In this document: piece after piece, positions 41,501 through 48,686 of the stretch
Layout of the letters: every line of letters begins with the position of its first letter
Position numbering within the stretch: the first letter of the stretch is position 1
NCBI GenBank assembly: GCA_015068305.1
Contig: SVKV01000012.1
Span: 1-54,747 of the forward strand
Direction of reading: 5' to 3'
From: Oscillospiraceae bacterium
GTDB lineage: Bacteria; Bacillota; Clostridia; Oscillospirales; Oscillospiraceae
Length of the DNA: 54,747 bases
Program-made: the position numbers and the translations under genes
Notes under the pieces: generated by a model
What the model was told of the DNA's origin: nothing
What the model saw: the letters and a program-made list of their open reading frames with translations, nothing else
Databases searched by the model: none

Positions 41501-42082
41501 CCGGAGCAGGATTATTTCTCCGCAGATTTAGCTGCACAGGATACCTTCAAAAAAATCACTGAGATTCTAATGATGGCAAAGCCTTATCATCGCATCGGCG
41601 AACTGCCTGAACTGATTTCTGCTGTAAAGCAGGCATACAAACTGAAGTTGGATGAAAAACGTCGGGTGGTCAACGATCACATCAACCAGTGTCAGCAAGA
41701 TGTATACCAGATTGGTCATCAGGTAAAGGATGCTGATCAGCTTCTGCGAAGCTCCGATGCTTTCTTTGAAGGAAAGTATCAGGCAATGAAGCAGGCCACT
41801 TCTTTGACGCAGCTGGACGCTATGATTACTCAGTGCAACACTCATCGGGATGTTACCTGTAAGCGTCTCGTTTCCATGCTTGATGCACAAAACCGCAAGC
41901 CCGATGACACGAAGCCCAACGATCCTCGGCCCAGGAAAATCAAAATTGCGAATGTCCGCCGAAACGACATGTGTGCTGTCAAGCGTCTGAACAGCAAAGC
42001 GGATATTGATGCTTACGTGGAAGAACTGAGACAGAAGCTGAACAGCTATCTGGACGGAAACGATGGAATTCAAATCACCTGA
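38546..42082 (+). CDS. brxC: BREX protein BrxC, large P-loop ATPase
   Basis: A 1178-residue AAA-like ATPase (PglY-related), the usual size for BrxC. Walker A GFFGSGKS is at residues 70-77 within VWISGFFGSGKSHFLKML. The Walker B-like LLFMVDEVGQYI is near 255-265, then SGDDFSKIQGRFNTRLSLSS (an arginine-finger-like region). The C-terminal half is helical with charged coils. It is essential in studied type 1 systems and probably couples ATP use to recognition or blocking of phage DNA replication. GGAGG lies 8-10 nt before the ATG. An unusual extra gene, not pglX, follows directly. Confidence 0.95.
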   Translation: MKIQNMFQKDIERDINGVVKVAQNDENSLKQELSEYIITRELRRHFNTFFENYSRAIDRPTDKIGVWISGFFGSGKSHFLKMLSYLLSNQEICGKKVIDYFFDKFDDSMMLAQAVKCASVPTESILFNIDIVGPINKDKTAVLRVFAKMFYNHCGFYGDDLKIAKLERFIEKQGKTQEFRDAFEEVNGDPWIDSRDAFAFFEDDVVEVLQSVLGMSEQAARNWFNGEETNELSIEQLVADIREYIEKKGKNFRLLFMVDEVGQYIGDDGDLMINLQSLVEEIGTQCRGQVWVMVTSQEAIDSVVKISGDDFSKIQGRFNTRLSLSSSSVDEVIKKRILGKTYEAEMLLRMVYDKQHAVLKNLYTFNNPVKDIKGFTNGEEFAASFPLVPYQFIILQKVMTEIRKHGNSGKHFSGAERSMLSASQEATQKMKDKDENALVPFYLFYDTLLTFLESPIRRVIDRCQTAADNRDGLEQDDVCVLKTLYLIRYIEDIKANVDNIAILMIDDIHTDKIALRNRIFESLERLLSQNYISRNGDTYAFLTDEEQDVAIDIKNTVVDSSNIIRGIAETVYGDIYPSKRYTYGKYVLPYDQYIDEMLNGAGTGGMRLRLVTVVSDYFTAPIQRLIMDSKVNNEAIVILSNETPYFDELEQAAKIKKYVNNHNVSQMSESMQDIVRKYQSLARTLEKRARGYIEQAIVDARVIVHGEIMDIKTTSAKEKLEVVMRSLTESVYSKIGMVNRFVESDADIIAILNGSEDDAMMIVGSGANNEDALNEIGQWLEMKQGALSVTMGDVQRRYSAIPYGWREIDIAALIARLISKQKVVIKYGGVIVGKTERRLVDYLRKKNEIDRAVVTRKVSAPEELLRKSVAFLRDYLSAMDIPGDEDNLVLYIVDTFERKLSHYEDLLTRFYAQGKYPEKDVVTGARDLMKNILSQQKDNVALLNRMLQKQDDLLDSLEDCENIEFFFKSQYTVYDEAHYQMDTIIPEQDYFSADLAAQDTFKKITEILMMAKPYHRIGELPELISAVKQAYKLKLDEKRRVVNDHINQCQQDVYQIGHQVKDADQLLRSSDAFFEGKYQAMKQATSLTQLDAMITQCNTHRDVTCKRLVSMLDAQNRKPDDTKPNDPRPRKIKIANVRRNDMCAVKRLNSKADIDAYVEELRQKLNSYLDGNDGIQIT

Positions 42083-42103
42083 TATATGTTTAGGGGGATA
42101 GAT

Positions 42104-42790
42104 TTGGGACGTCAAAGACGGCAAAAGATTCGGGCTCTCCAGGAGCAGGAAAACACACTGGATACCCAAATCGAAGAACTCGAAGCAAAACTTGGTGAGC
42201 TTCTGGATGAAAAGACAGCCCTTTCCGAGCAAATTCGTGAATTGAAAATGGCGGAAGAAGCCAGTAGATTCACCAAAACGGTTTCTAAGATTAATAAAGA
42301 GAATTCCATGGTGGAGTCTCTTTATGAGTACACCAAAACAACTCCCATTATGGATGCTTTCGCATCATCGGACAAAGAGTTCCTTGTTTTTCGTAATATC
42401 TTCCGCTTGGCACCCTCCTGGAAATATGTATCCCTGATCATGACCAAAAGCAGAGGTGGAGTCAAGTATGCCCATTCAAATCTGACGATGACAGATTTGA
42501 AGAAGGCATCCGGCACGCATATCAGCAGAAATCTGGTAGATTACATGCCGGAGAGTGACAGGCTCTACCCGCTTTACCTGGAATTGACCAGGGTCGGAAA
42601 GAAAGCTGCCATGATGGAAGGCCCCATCCGTTTTGATAAGCCCTGCTTATTGGGTGGACAAACCTATCGGGATCAGACAGGCTTCGGCTGGGAGTATTGT
42701 GGTGAGGAACTGGTTCATCGTGGCCGGGAATACGGTGAAACCACAAAGTTTATGATTATTGGCATCTGGGTCGATCCCAGTAACCAGTGA
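42104..42790 (+). CDS. Unknown coiled-coil protein inserted between brxC and pglX
   Basis: About 228 residues from TTG 42104, which follows AGGGGG at 6-nt spacing; an ATG at 42086 in the same frame lacks a ribosome site but is possible. Residues ~1-60 form a coiled coil (LQEQENTLDTQIEELEAKL, LLDEKTALSEQIRELKMAEE). The remainder is a globular alpha/beta domain with AFASSDKEFLVFRNIFRLAPSW, GTHISRNLVDYMPESDRLYPLYLELTRVG and a Trp/Tyr-rich end (GFGWEYCGEELVHRGREYG). It is not one of the six core BREX proteins. It lies 21 bp after brxC and 15 bp before pglX, so it is co-transcribed and is probably an accessory or phage-sensing part. No family recognised. Confidence 0.75.
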   Translation: MGRQRRQKIRALQEQENTLDTQIEELEAKLGELLDEKTALSEQIRELKMAEEASRFTKTVSKINKENSMVESLYEYTKTTPIMDAFASSDKEFLVFRNIFRLAPSWKYVSLIMTKSRGGVKYAHSNLTMTDLKKASGTHISRNLVDYMPESDRLYPLYLELTRVGKKAAMMEGPIRFDKPCLLGGQTYRDQTGFGWEYCGEELVHRGREYGETTKFMIIGIWVDPSNQ

Positions 42791-42805
42791 AAGTAGGATA
42801 AAGAT

Positions 42806-45800
42806 ATGAACAAATCGGCGATTCAGAAATATGCAATCTGGGCGAGAACGGAAATGATAGCCCAGGTGGAGCAGCGTGCCTATCAGTATGGCATTACCAA
42901 AGATGGCTATGGCGAGGAAAATGCCATGGTCGTTCAGGGCCGCGCGCTGTCCAATCAGGAGCAGGAGCAGCGCTGGGAGCTGATCCAGCAGATCAAGCAC
43001 AAGGGTTTCACACAGGTGATGGAGGAGGTTGCCTATACCTGGTTCAACCGCTTCATTGCTTTGCGATTCATGGAAGTCAATAACTACCTGCCCACCCACA
43101 TCCGGGTGTTCTCCGACTCCACCGGTGCCTTTAAGCCTGAGATTTTGTCCAATGCGATGCAGATTGATCTGGATGGCCTGGATCGGGCAAAGGTTGCTGA
43201 GATGATCGACGCCAACCAGACAGAGGAACTGTACCGTTATCTGCTGGTGACCCAGTGTAATGCCCTGAATGAAGCTCTGCCTAAGATGTTTGAGAAGATG
43301 GGCGGCTATACGGAAATTCTGCTGCCCAACAACATTCTGAGGGCCGATGGTGTTCTGGGCCGGATGGTCAGCGAGATCCCGGAAGAGGACTGGAATGTGA
43401 ACGCTTTGGATGCTGATGGTAAACCGCAGGGACAAGTTCAGATTATCGGCTGGCTGTACCAGTACTATAATTCCGAACTGAAGGATGATACTTTCGCTCT
43501 TCTGAAGAAAAATGTGAAGATCACCAAGGAGCGGATTCCCTCTGCCACCCAGCTGTTTACCCCGGACTGGATCGTCCGCTATATGGTAGAAAATAGTCTG
43601 GGCAGGCTGTGGTTGGAGCACCTGTCTGCATCCGAAGAGGGCTATCATTACCTATACGACGAAAATGGTAATTGTACATCCTCTTTTGTAAATATGCCTG
43701 AACCCGTCCAAAACCTTAAATCCAACTGGAAATACTATCTGGACGAAGCTCCGCAGGAGCCGCAGGTTCAAGAACAGCTGAAGAAAATCCGTGCCGAGTA
43801 TGCCAGCCTGAAGCCTCAGGATATCAAGGTCATCGACCCCTGCATGGGCTCCGGCCATATCCTGGTGTATGCCTTCGATGTTCTGGTGCAGATCTACAAG
43901 TCCTACGGTATCAGCGAGCGGGACGCTGCGAAGCTGATTCTGGAAAAGAATCTCTATGGCCTGGACATCGATGACCGTGCTGCCCAGCTGGCTTATTTCG
44001 CCGTGATGATGAAAGCACGGCAGTATGATCGACGAATCTTCTCCCGTGGCGTGGAGCCCCATATTTATGCGATTCAGGAGAGTAACAACATCAACCGTCG
44101 CCATCTGAAGTTCTTTGGCTGGCAACTGAGTGATCTGGAACGGAATATGGCTCTGAATCAGCTTAATGCAGTTTTGGACGAGTTCAACGATGCCAAGGAA
44201 TATGGTTCCATTCTGAACATCAGTAAGCAGGACTGGGAACTGCTGTATCGCTTTGTGCTGTCTGTAGATTATAGTGGACAGATGACCCTGGAAGCTGTGG
44301 GCCTGGAGGACACAAAGGACAAGCTGTTCGAACTGGTGCAGATCGCGGCTACAATGGAACAGAAGTATGATGTTGTGGTGACCAATCCACCGTATATGAC
44401 CATTAGCAATGCTGGCAGAAAACTAAATGCTTTTGTCGTACAGAATTATCCTGATTCTAAAACAGACATTAGCACAGTGTTTATGGAAAAAACACTAAAT
44501 ATGTGTGAAAACCACGGATATATGGCGATGATAAACATTCCAGTTTGGATGTTTATTTCTCGCTTCAAGAAGCTGAGAGAGAAGCTACTCACCAATTACT
44601 CTTTTTCCTCTATGTTGCATTTTGGTCGTGGTGTCTTTGGTGCCGACTTCGGAACAACAAGTTTTGTTATGTCCCGAATGCGTTATGCAAATTATCGTGC
44701 CAAATATTATAAACTATTTGATAAACAGAGTCATGTTGGGACTCCTGAATCCAAAGAGGCAGACTTCCATAAGCGAAAAGGCGAGTTCCTCACAACGCAA
44801 GAGAATTTGATGCGACTTCCTGATTACTCAATGGGTTATTGGGTTTCAAAAGATATGGCCAAAACCTTCACTTTCCCTGAGATGAGTGAGGCTGCTGAAG
44901 CAAGAATTGGCCTTGCGACAGGCAATAACGATTATTACCTTCGCTTTTGGTATGAAGTTGCACTTCATGGGATAGGATTTGGATTCACACGTGAGCAAGC
45001 AAAGAATTCGCGGCTTCGCTGGTTCCCTTACAACAAGGGTGGAGAATTCAGAAAATGGTATGGTAATCGTGATTATGTTGTAAACTGGTACGATGATGGC
45101 CATGAATTACAAACGAAGCGACATCCTGATGGTACTAGAATTTGGGCGCATAATTTCAATTTGGACTTTATTTTCAAAAAAAGTCTCGCGTGGTCGGATA
45201 TTACTATAAGTAGTTCGTCTTTCCGCGCATTTGAGCAAGGATTTATTTTTGACTCTTGCGGTACATCTGCATTTGTATTTGATGAGAACCAGTATTACCC
45301 AATGCTTGGATATTTGAACAGTAAGCTGGTTAATCGCATGACGTCAATCTTGAATCCAACTATTCACTTTACCCCAGGAGATTTCGCACATCTACCATAT
45401 TTGAAAGAAGCGGCTGACAATAAACAAATGGCACATATTGTGCAAAATACGGTAGCTTTGTCGAAAACCGATTGGGATTCCTTTGAAACTTCTTGGGATT
45501 TCGATTGTCATCCTCTCATTCGCATGATTGCCAAAGGCGGCGTGTTCTTTGACATTGGCCGGATCTCTCTGGCTGAATGCTATATGCTTTGGGAATCCGA
45601 ATGCTCCGAACGCTTCAACCAGCTGAAAGCCAACGAGGAAGAACTGAACCGCATCTTCATTGACATCTACGGCCTCCAGGACGAACTGACCCCCGAAGTG
45701 GAGGAAAAGGACGTTACCGTCCGCAAGGCAGACCTTGGCCGGGATATCCGCAGTCTGATCTCCTACGCTGTAGGCTGTATGTTTGGCCGCTACTCCCTGA

Positions 45801-46444
45801 ATGTGGACGGTCTGGCCTACGCCGGCGGTGCGTGGGATGCAAGCAAGTATCAGACCATTATTCCCGACGCTGACAACATCATCCCCATCTGCGACGATGA
45901 CTACTTCGACGATGACATCACCGCCCGTTTCGTCCAATGGGTGGAGACTGTCTACGGCAAGGAAACTCTGGAAGAAAACCTGAAGTTCATTGCCAACGCA
46001 CTGGGCGGCAAGGGTACTCCCCGTGAGGTCATTCGAAATTACTTCCTGAACGACTTCTACGCCGACCACCTGAAGATCTACCAGAAGCGCCCCATCTACT
46101 GGCTCTTCGACTCCGGCAAGAAGAACGGCTTCAAGGCCCTGATCTATATGCACCGCTACCAGAGCGATCTGCTGGCCCGGATGCGCACGGACTACGTCCA
46201 CGAAATGCAGGAGCGCTACCGCACCCAGTTGTCCCATCTGACCGAAGCCGTTTCTCACGCCTCCGCTTCTGAGCGCGTCAAGCTGAACAAGCAACTCAAG
46301 AAAATCCAGGATCAGGCACTGGAGCTGCAGAAATACGAAGAAAAAATCCATCATCTGGCCGACCGAAATATCTCTATCGACCTGGATGATGGCGTGAAGC
46401 ACAATTATGCTCTCTTTGGCGATGTGCTGGCGAAGATTAAGTAA
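42806..46444 (+). CDS. pglX: BREX-1 adenine-specific DNA methyltransferase PglX
   Basis: A 1212-residue N6-adenine methyltransferase that marks host DNA at one asymmetric site and is needed for BREX immunity. Visible: the N-terminal helical region, SAM-binding motif I DPCMGSGH (residues 344-351), catalytic motif IV NPPY (527-530), then the long target-recognition region (~530-900) and a conserved C-terminal helical/coiled region (LSHLTEAVSHASASERVKLNKQL). The DNA for the target-recognition region is far more AT-rich than both flanks, suggesting replacement by recombination. Length matches family members. The ATG has a weak AGGATAA ribosome site. The next gene starts 13 bp after it and is not pglZ but an extra cassette. 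Confidence 0.96.
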   Translation: MNKSAIQKYAIWARTEMIAQVEQRAYQYGITKDGYGEENAMVVQGRALSNQEQEQRWELIQQIKHKGFTQVMEEVAYTWFNRFIALRFMEVNNYLPTHIRVFSDSTGAFKPEILSNAMQIDLDGLDRAKVAEMIDANQTEELYRYLLVTQCNALNEALPKMFEKMGGYTEILLPNNILRADGVLGRMVSEIPEEDWNVNALDADGKPQGQVQIIGWLYQYYNSELKDDTFALLKKNVKITKERIPSATQLFTPDWIVRYMVENSLGRLWLEHLSASEEGYHYLYDENGNCTSSFVNMPEPVQNLKSNWKYYLDEAPQEPQVQEQLKKIRAEYASLKPQDIKVIDPCMGSGHILVYAFDVLVQIYKSYGISERDAAKLILEKNLYGLDIDDRAAQLAYFAVMMKARQYDRRIFSRGVEPHIYAIQESNNINRRHLKFFGWQLSDLERNMALNQLNAVLDEFNDAKEYGSILNISKQDWELLYRFVLSVDYSGQMTLEAVGLEDTKDKLFELVQIAATMEQKYDVVVTNPPYMTISNAGRKLNAFVVQNYPDSKTDISTVFMEKTLNMCENHGYMAMINIPVWMFISRFKKLREKLLTNYSFSSMLHFGRGVFGADFGTTSFVMSRMRYANYRAKYYKLFDKQSHVGTPESKEADFHKRKGEFLTTQENLMRLPDYSMGYWVSKDMAKTFTFPEMSEAAEARIGLATGNNDYYLRFWYEVALHGIGFGFTREQAKNSRLRWFPYNKGGEFRKWYGNRDYVVNWYDDGHELQTKRHPDGTRIWAHNFNLDFIFKKSLAWSDITISSSSFRAFEQGFIFDSCGTSAFVFDENQYYPMLGYLNSKLVNRMTSILNPTIHFTPGDFAHLPYLKEAADNKQMAHIVQNTVALSKTDWDSFETSWDFDCHPLIRMIAKGGVFFDIGRISLAECYMLWESECSERFNQLKANEEELNRIFIDIYGLQDELTPEVEEKDVTVRKADLGRDIRSLISYAVGCMFGRYSLNVDGLAYAGGAWDASKYQTIIPDADNIIPICDDDYFDDDITARFVQWVETVYGKETLEENLKFIANALGGKGTPREVIRNYFLNDFYADHLKIYQKRPIYWLFDSGKKNGFKALIYMHRYQSDLLARMRTDYVHEMQERYRTQLSHLTEAVSHASASERVKLNKQLKKIQDQALELQKYEEKIHHLADRNISIDLDDGVKHNYALFGDVLAKIK
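44395..45500 (+). other. AT-rich target-recognition segment inside pglX
   Basis: Counted by hand in 60-bp lines: G+C is 35 (43801-43860), then 21 (44401), 20 (44461) and 19 (45121) inside, and 35 (45721) and 32 (45961) after. The shift begins right after the NPPY codons and ends before the conserved C-terminal part, coinciding with the specificity domain. Confidence 0.75.
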
Positions 46445-46457
46445 AGGAGGCCTCTGA

Positions 46458-47096
46458 ATGTTTGGTAACAGTGCAGTGAATTATGGTCAGCCGAAAACAG
46501 AAGTACCTCTTATTATCGTATGTGACGAGAAGGATATAGCTTACGCCAATTATCTGATTCAGCTGATTGGTCAGAAGGATGACGAAAGCGACAAGGTTGT
46601 AGGTATTGTCGATGATTCTGTTTCTGCGGCTATCTATACAACAAAATTCTATCTTAGTAATCTCCCGAATATCCCGTCTAAACAGCATACTCTGTTCATC
46701 GGTCATTCCAGTGTAGCCAAGGAACAGCAGCAGACCGTTCAGGACAAATTCTCCAAGATGGGTATGCACTATGGCTGGCTCGGCAAGCGGGCTGTACTTT
46801 ATGTGGATGATCCTGCTTCTGAGTACGTTCAGATGATCAAGCTGAAGGAAAGCAGAGAACACTATGATGAGTTCCTGGCGTTCAGCAGGGAACATGGTGT
46901 TGAGCACACAGATGCCCTGCACGCCTATGCAAGAAAGCAGGGCGGATTTCTAAACGAGATATTACCTGTCGCTATTGGCGCTCCCAAGATGCTGTTCGAT
47001 CGCAACAAAGCAATCAGCGAGATTAAGATGCAACAGTACAGAACCCTTGAAAAAGTATTCTACGAGAACGGTTTAAGACAATTCATGGAGGGATAA
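46458..47096 (+). CDS. Unknown alpha/beta protein of the BREX-embedded cassette
   Basis: A 212-residue protein without a recognised family. It starts with an alpha/beta pattern: PLIIVCDEKDIAYANYLIQLIGQ (strand then helix), VVGIVDDSVSAAIYTTKFYL, HTLFIGHSS, YGWLGKRAVLYVDDP. This could be a Rossmann- or TIR-like nucleotide-binding fold, by inference only. The C-terminal ~80 residues are helical. AAAGGAGG lies 8 nt before the ATG. It begins 13 bp after pglX, and its stop is 3 bp from the next start, so the two genes are translationally coupled and probably act as a pair. Confidence 0.7.
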   Translation: MFGNSAVNYGQPKTEVPLIIVCDEKDIAYANYLIQLIGQKDDESDKVVGIVDDSVSAAIYTTKFYLSNLPNIPSKQHTLFIGHSSVAKEQQQTVQDKFSKMGMHYGWLGKRAVLYVDDPASEYVQMIKLKESREHYDEFLAFSREHGVEHTDALHAYARKQGGFLNEILPVAIGAPKMLFDRNKAISEIKMQQYRTLEKVFYENGLRQFMEG

Positions 47097-47099
47097 ACG

Positions 47100-48614
47100 A
47101 TGACCGCCTTTGAGGAAGGTTATGCCTTTTTTGAAAAACAAGCCGGTATTCAGGTCTCAGTCTATGAGGGCGGCGGCTACGTCGCCCAAGTGGATGCCGA
47201 GATAGCAAGGCTCATTGCTGATCTGAATGCTTTTGATGGCTACAAAACAGGTGCAGACAAACTCAAAGGCGACATCGCTGAGTTCTGGCACGCAGACACG
47301 TTCAACATCGATGCCGTTGCCGGCGGCAGTGAACACCGCGCTTATGTGGATCGGAGCCATGAATTTGCCTCTGCAGACATAAGTGGAAACTTTGGAAAAC
47401 TCTTTGGTCTGAAATATTACAAAGATGGTGCAGAAAGTGCCAAGCAGCAGGCGAAAAGTGTTTTTGAACGCTTTAAAAACTATCGATCCGCCGGCGGAAA
47501 AGACACGTTAGAGGTATTTCTCGAAAAGCGTGGGTTCTCAGATGATTCCGTTCTCCATGACCCGATCTATGCAGGACAGATACGGATTATTCCGAAGGAT
47601 CAATTGGAAGCAGCCTGTGAATGGCTCCAACAAAAGATAGCCAAAGAGTCCGTGATTCGACCTGACCAGGTTGCACGATATAAAGAAACCCTGGCGATGC
47701 TGTCTGATCGGCTCATGGATGGACGAGGAACCGAGTCGGTACCTTTAACCGAAGAGGATGCTAAGGCATTGGCAATCCTTGCCAAAGAGGGAGATATTAG
47801 CGCAGAAGAACTGAAGCTTTTGGGTGTCTCTGCGGATCAAATGATTCAGTTTGAGTATCTTGCAAAACAGGCATTTCAGTCCGGCCTTTCTGCTGCGACG
47901 ATTTCCCTGGTGTTGGCCGTTGCTCCTGAAATATATAAAGCCATTGACTATTTGATCAAGAATGGGGAGTTGGAAGAAAAACAGTTCCAGCGCATCGGTT
48001 TTGCTGCGCTCAAAGGCAGCGGCGAGGGATTTGTTAAGGGTACTGTTTCGGCAGCTATCACCATTGCTTGCAAATCCGGCATGCTTGGCGAGGCGTTCAA
48101 GGCTGTATCACCGAATATTGTAGGCATGGCAACCGTTCTGGCCTGGAACACTATGAAGAATTCGTTCAAGGTTGCAAATGGTAAGATGACACGTTCGGAA
48201 CTGGTGCAGGAGCTGATTAAGGAATTGATTATTTCCTCTTCTGCGCTGGCCGTTGGTACGGTTGTTCAGGCGTTCATTGAAATACCTGTTGTTGGTTTTA
48301 TGATCGGCAGTTTTATAGGTTCTGCAATTGGTTCGTTTGCCTATACCTGCGGTTACAATGCTGTAATGAGCTTCTGTGTAGATACTGGGTTTACCATGTT
48401 TGGGCTTGTGAAACAGGACTATTCCTTACCGAGTGATATTCTGGAAGAGATTGGTCTCGATGTGTTCCATTATGAGAGATTTATACCCATACAGTTTAAG
48501 CGGCAGGAATTCCACCCAACAACTTTTAATTCCAAACAATTTGAGCCGGACTCCATCGGCATCCATATTTTGCGCCGTGGTGTAATCGGAGTAGCTCAAG
48601 TTGGATACATATGA
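47100..48614 (+). CDS. Unknown 504-residue protein with putative nuclease-like N-terminus and glycine-zipper membrane region
   Basis: The N-terminal ~115 residues contain KGDIAEFWHADTFNID (E61) followed by EFASADIS (D93) and FGLKYYKDG (K105). This spacing could fit a PD-(D/E)xK-type nuclease core, but that is only inference. A charged helical middle follows (~120-255). From ~262 on there are long hydrophobic helices, including AATISLVLAVAPEI and LIISSSALAVGTVVQAFI. The glycine zipper GFMIGSFIGSAIGSF is at about 397-412, suggesting membrane insertion or a pore. The C-terminus is soluble. It is coupled to the preceding gene (3-bp gap) and sits between pglX and pglZ. An effector role in abortive defence is a reasonable guess, unproven. 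Confidence 0.7.
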   Translation: MTAFEEGYAFFEKQAGIQVSVYEGGGYVAQVDAEIARLIADLNAFDGYKTGADKLKGDIAEFWHADTFNIDAVAGGSEHRAYVDRSHEFASADISGNFGKLFGLKYYKDGAESAKQQAKSVFERFKNYRSAGGKDTLEVFLEKRGFSDDSVLHDPIYAGQIRIIPKDQLEAACEWLQQKIAKESVIRPDQVARYKETLAMLSDRLMDGRGTESVPLTEEDAKALAILAKEGDISAEELKLLGVSADQMIQFEYLAKQAFQSGLSAATISLVLAVAPEIYKAIDYLIKNGELEEKQFQRIGFAALKGSGEGFVKGTVSAAITIACKSGMLGEAFKAVSPNIVGMATVLAWNTMKNSFKVANGKMTRSELVQELIKELIISSSALAVGTVVQAFIEIPVVGFMIGSFIGSAIGSFAYTCGYNAVMSFCVDTGFTMFGLVKQDYSLPSDILEEIGLDVFHYERFIPIQFKRQEFHPTTFNSKQFEPDSIGIHILRRGVIGVAQVGYI

Positions 48615-48686
48615 TCCCATAAGTATGATCGGGTGACTGGATATTCTCGTTACCGGTCCGATCTTGTATAGAAAGGAATAAGGCAG

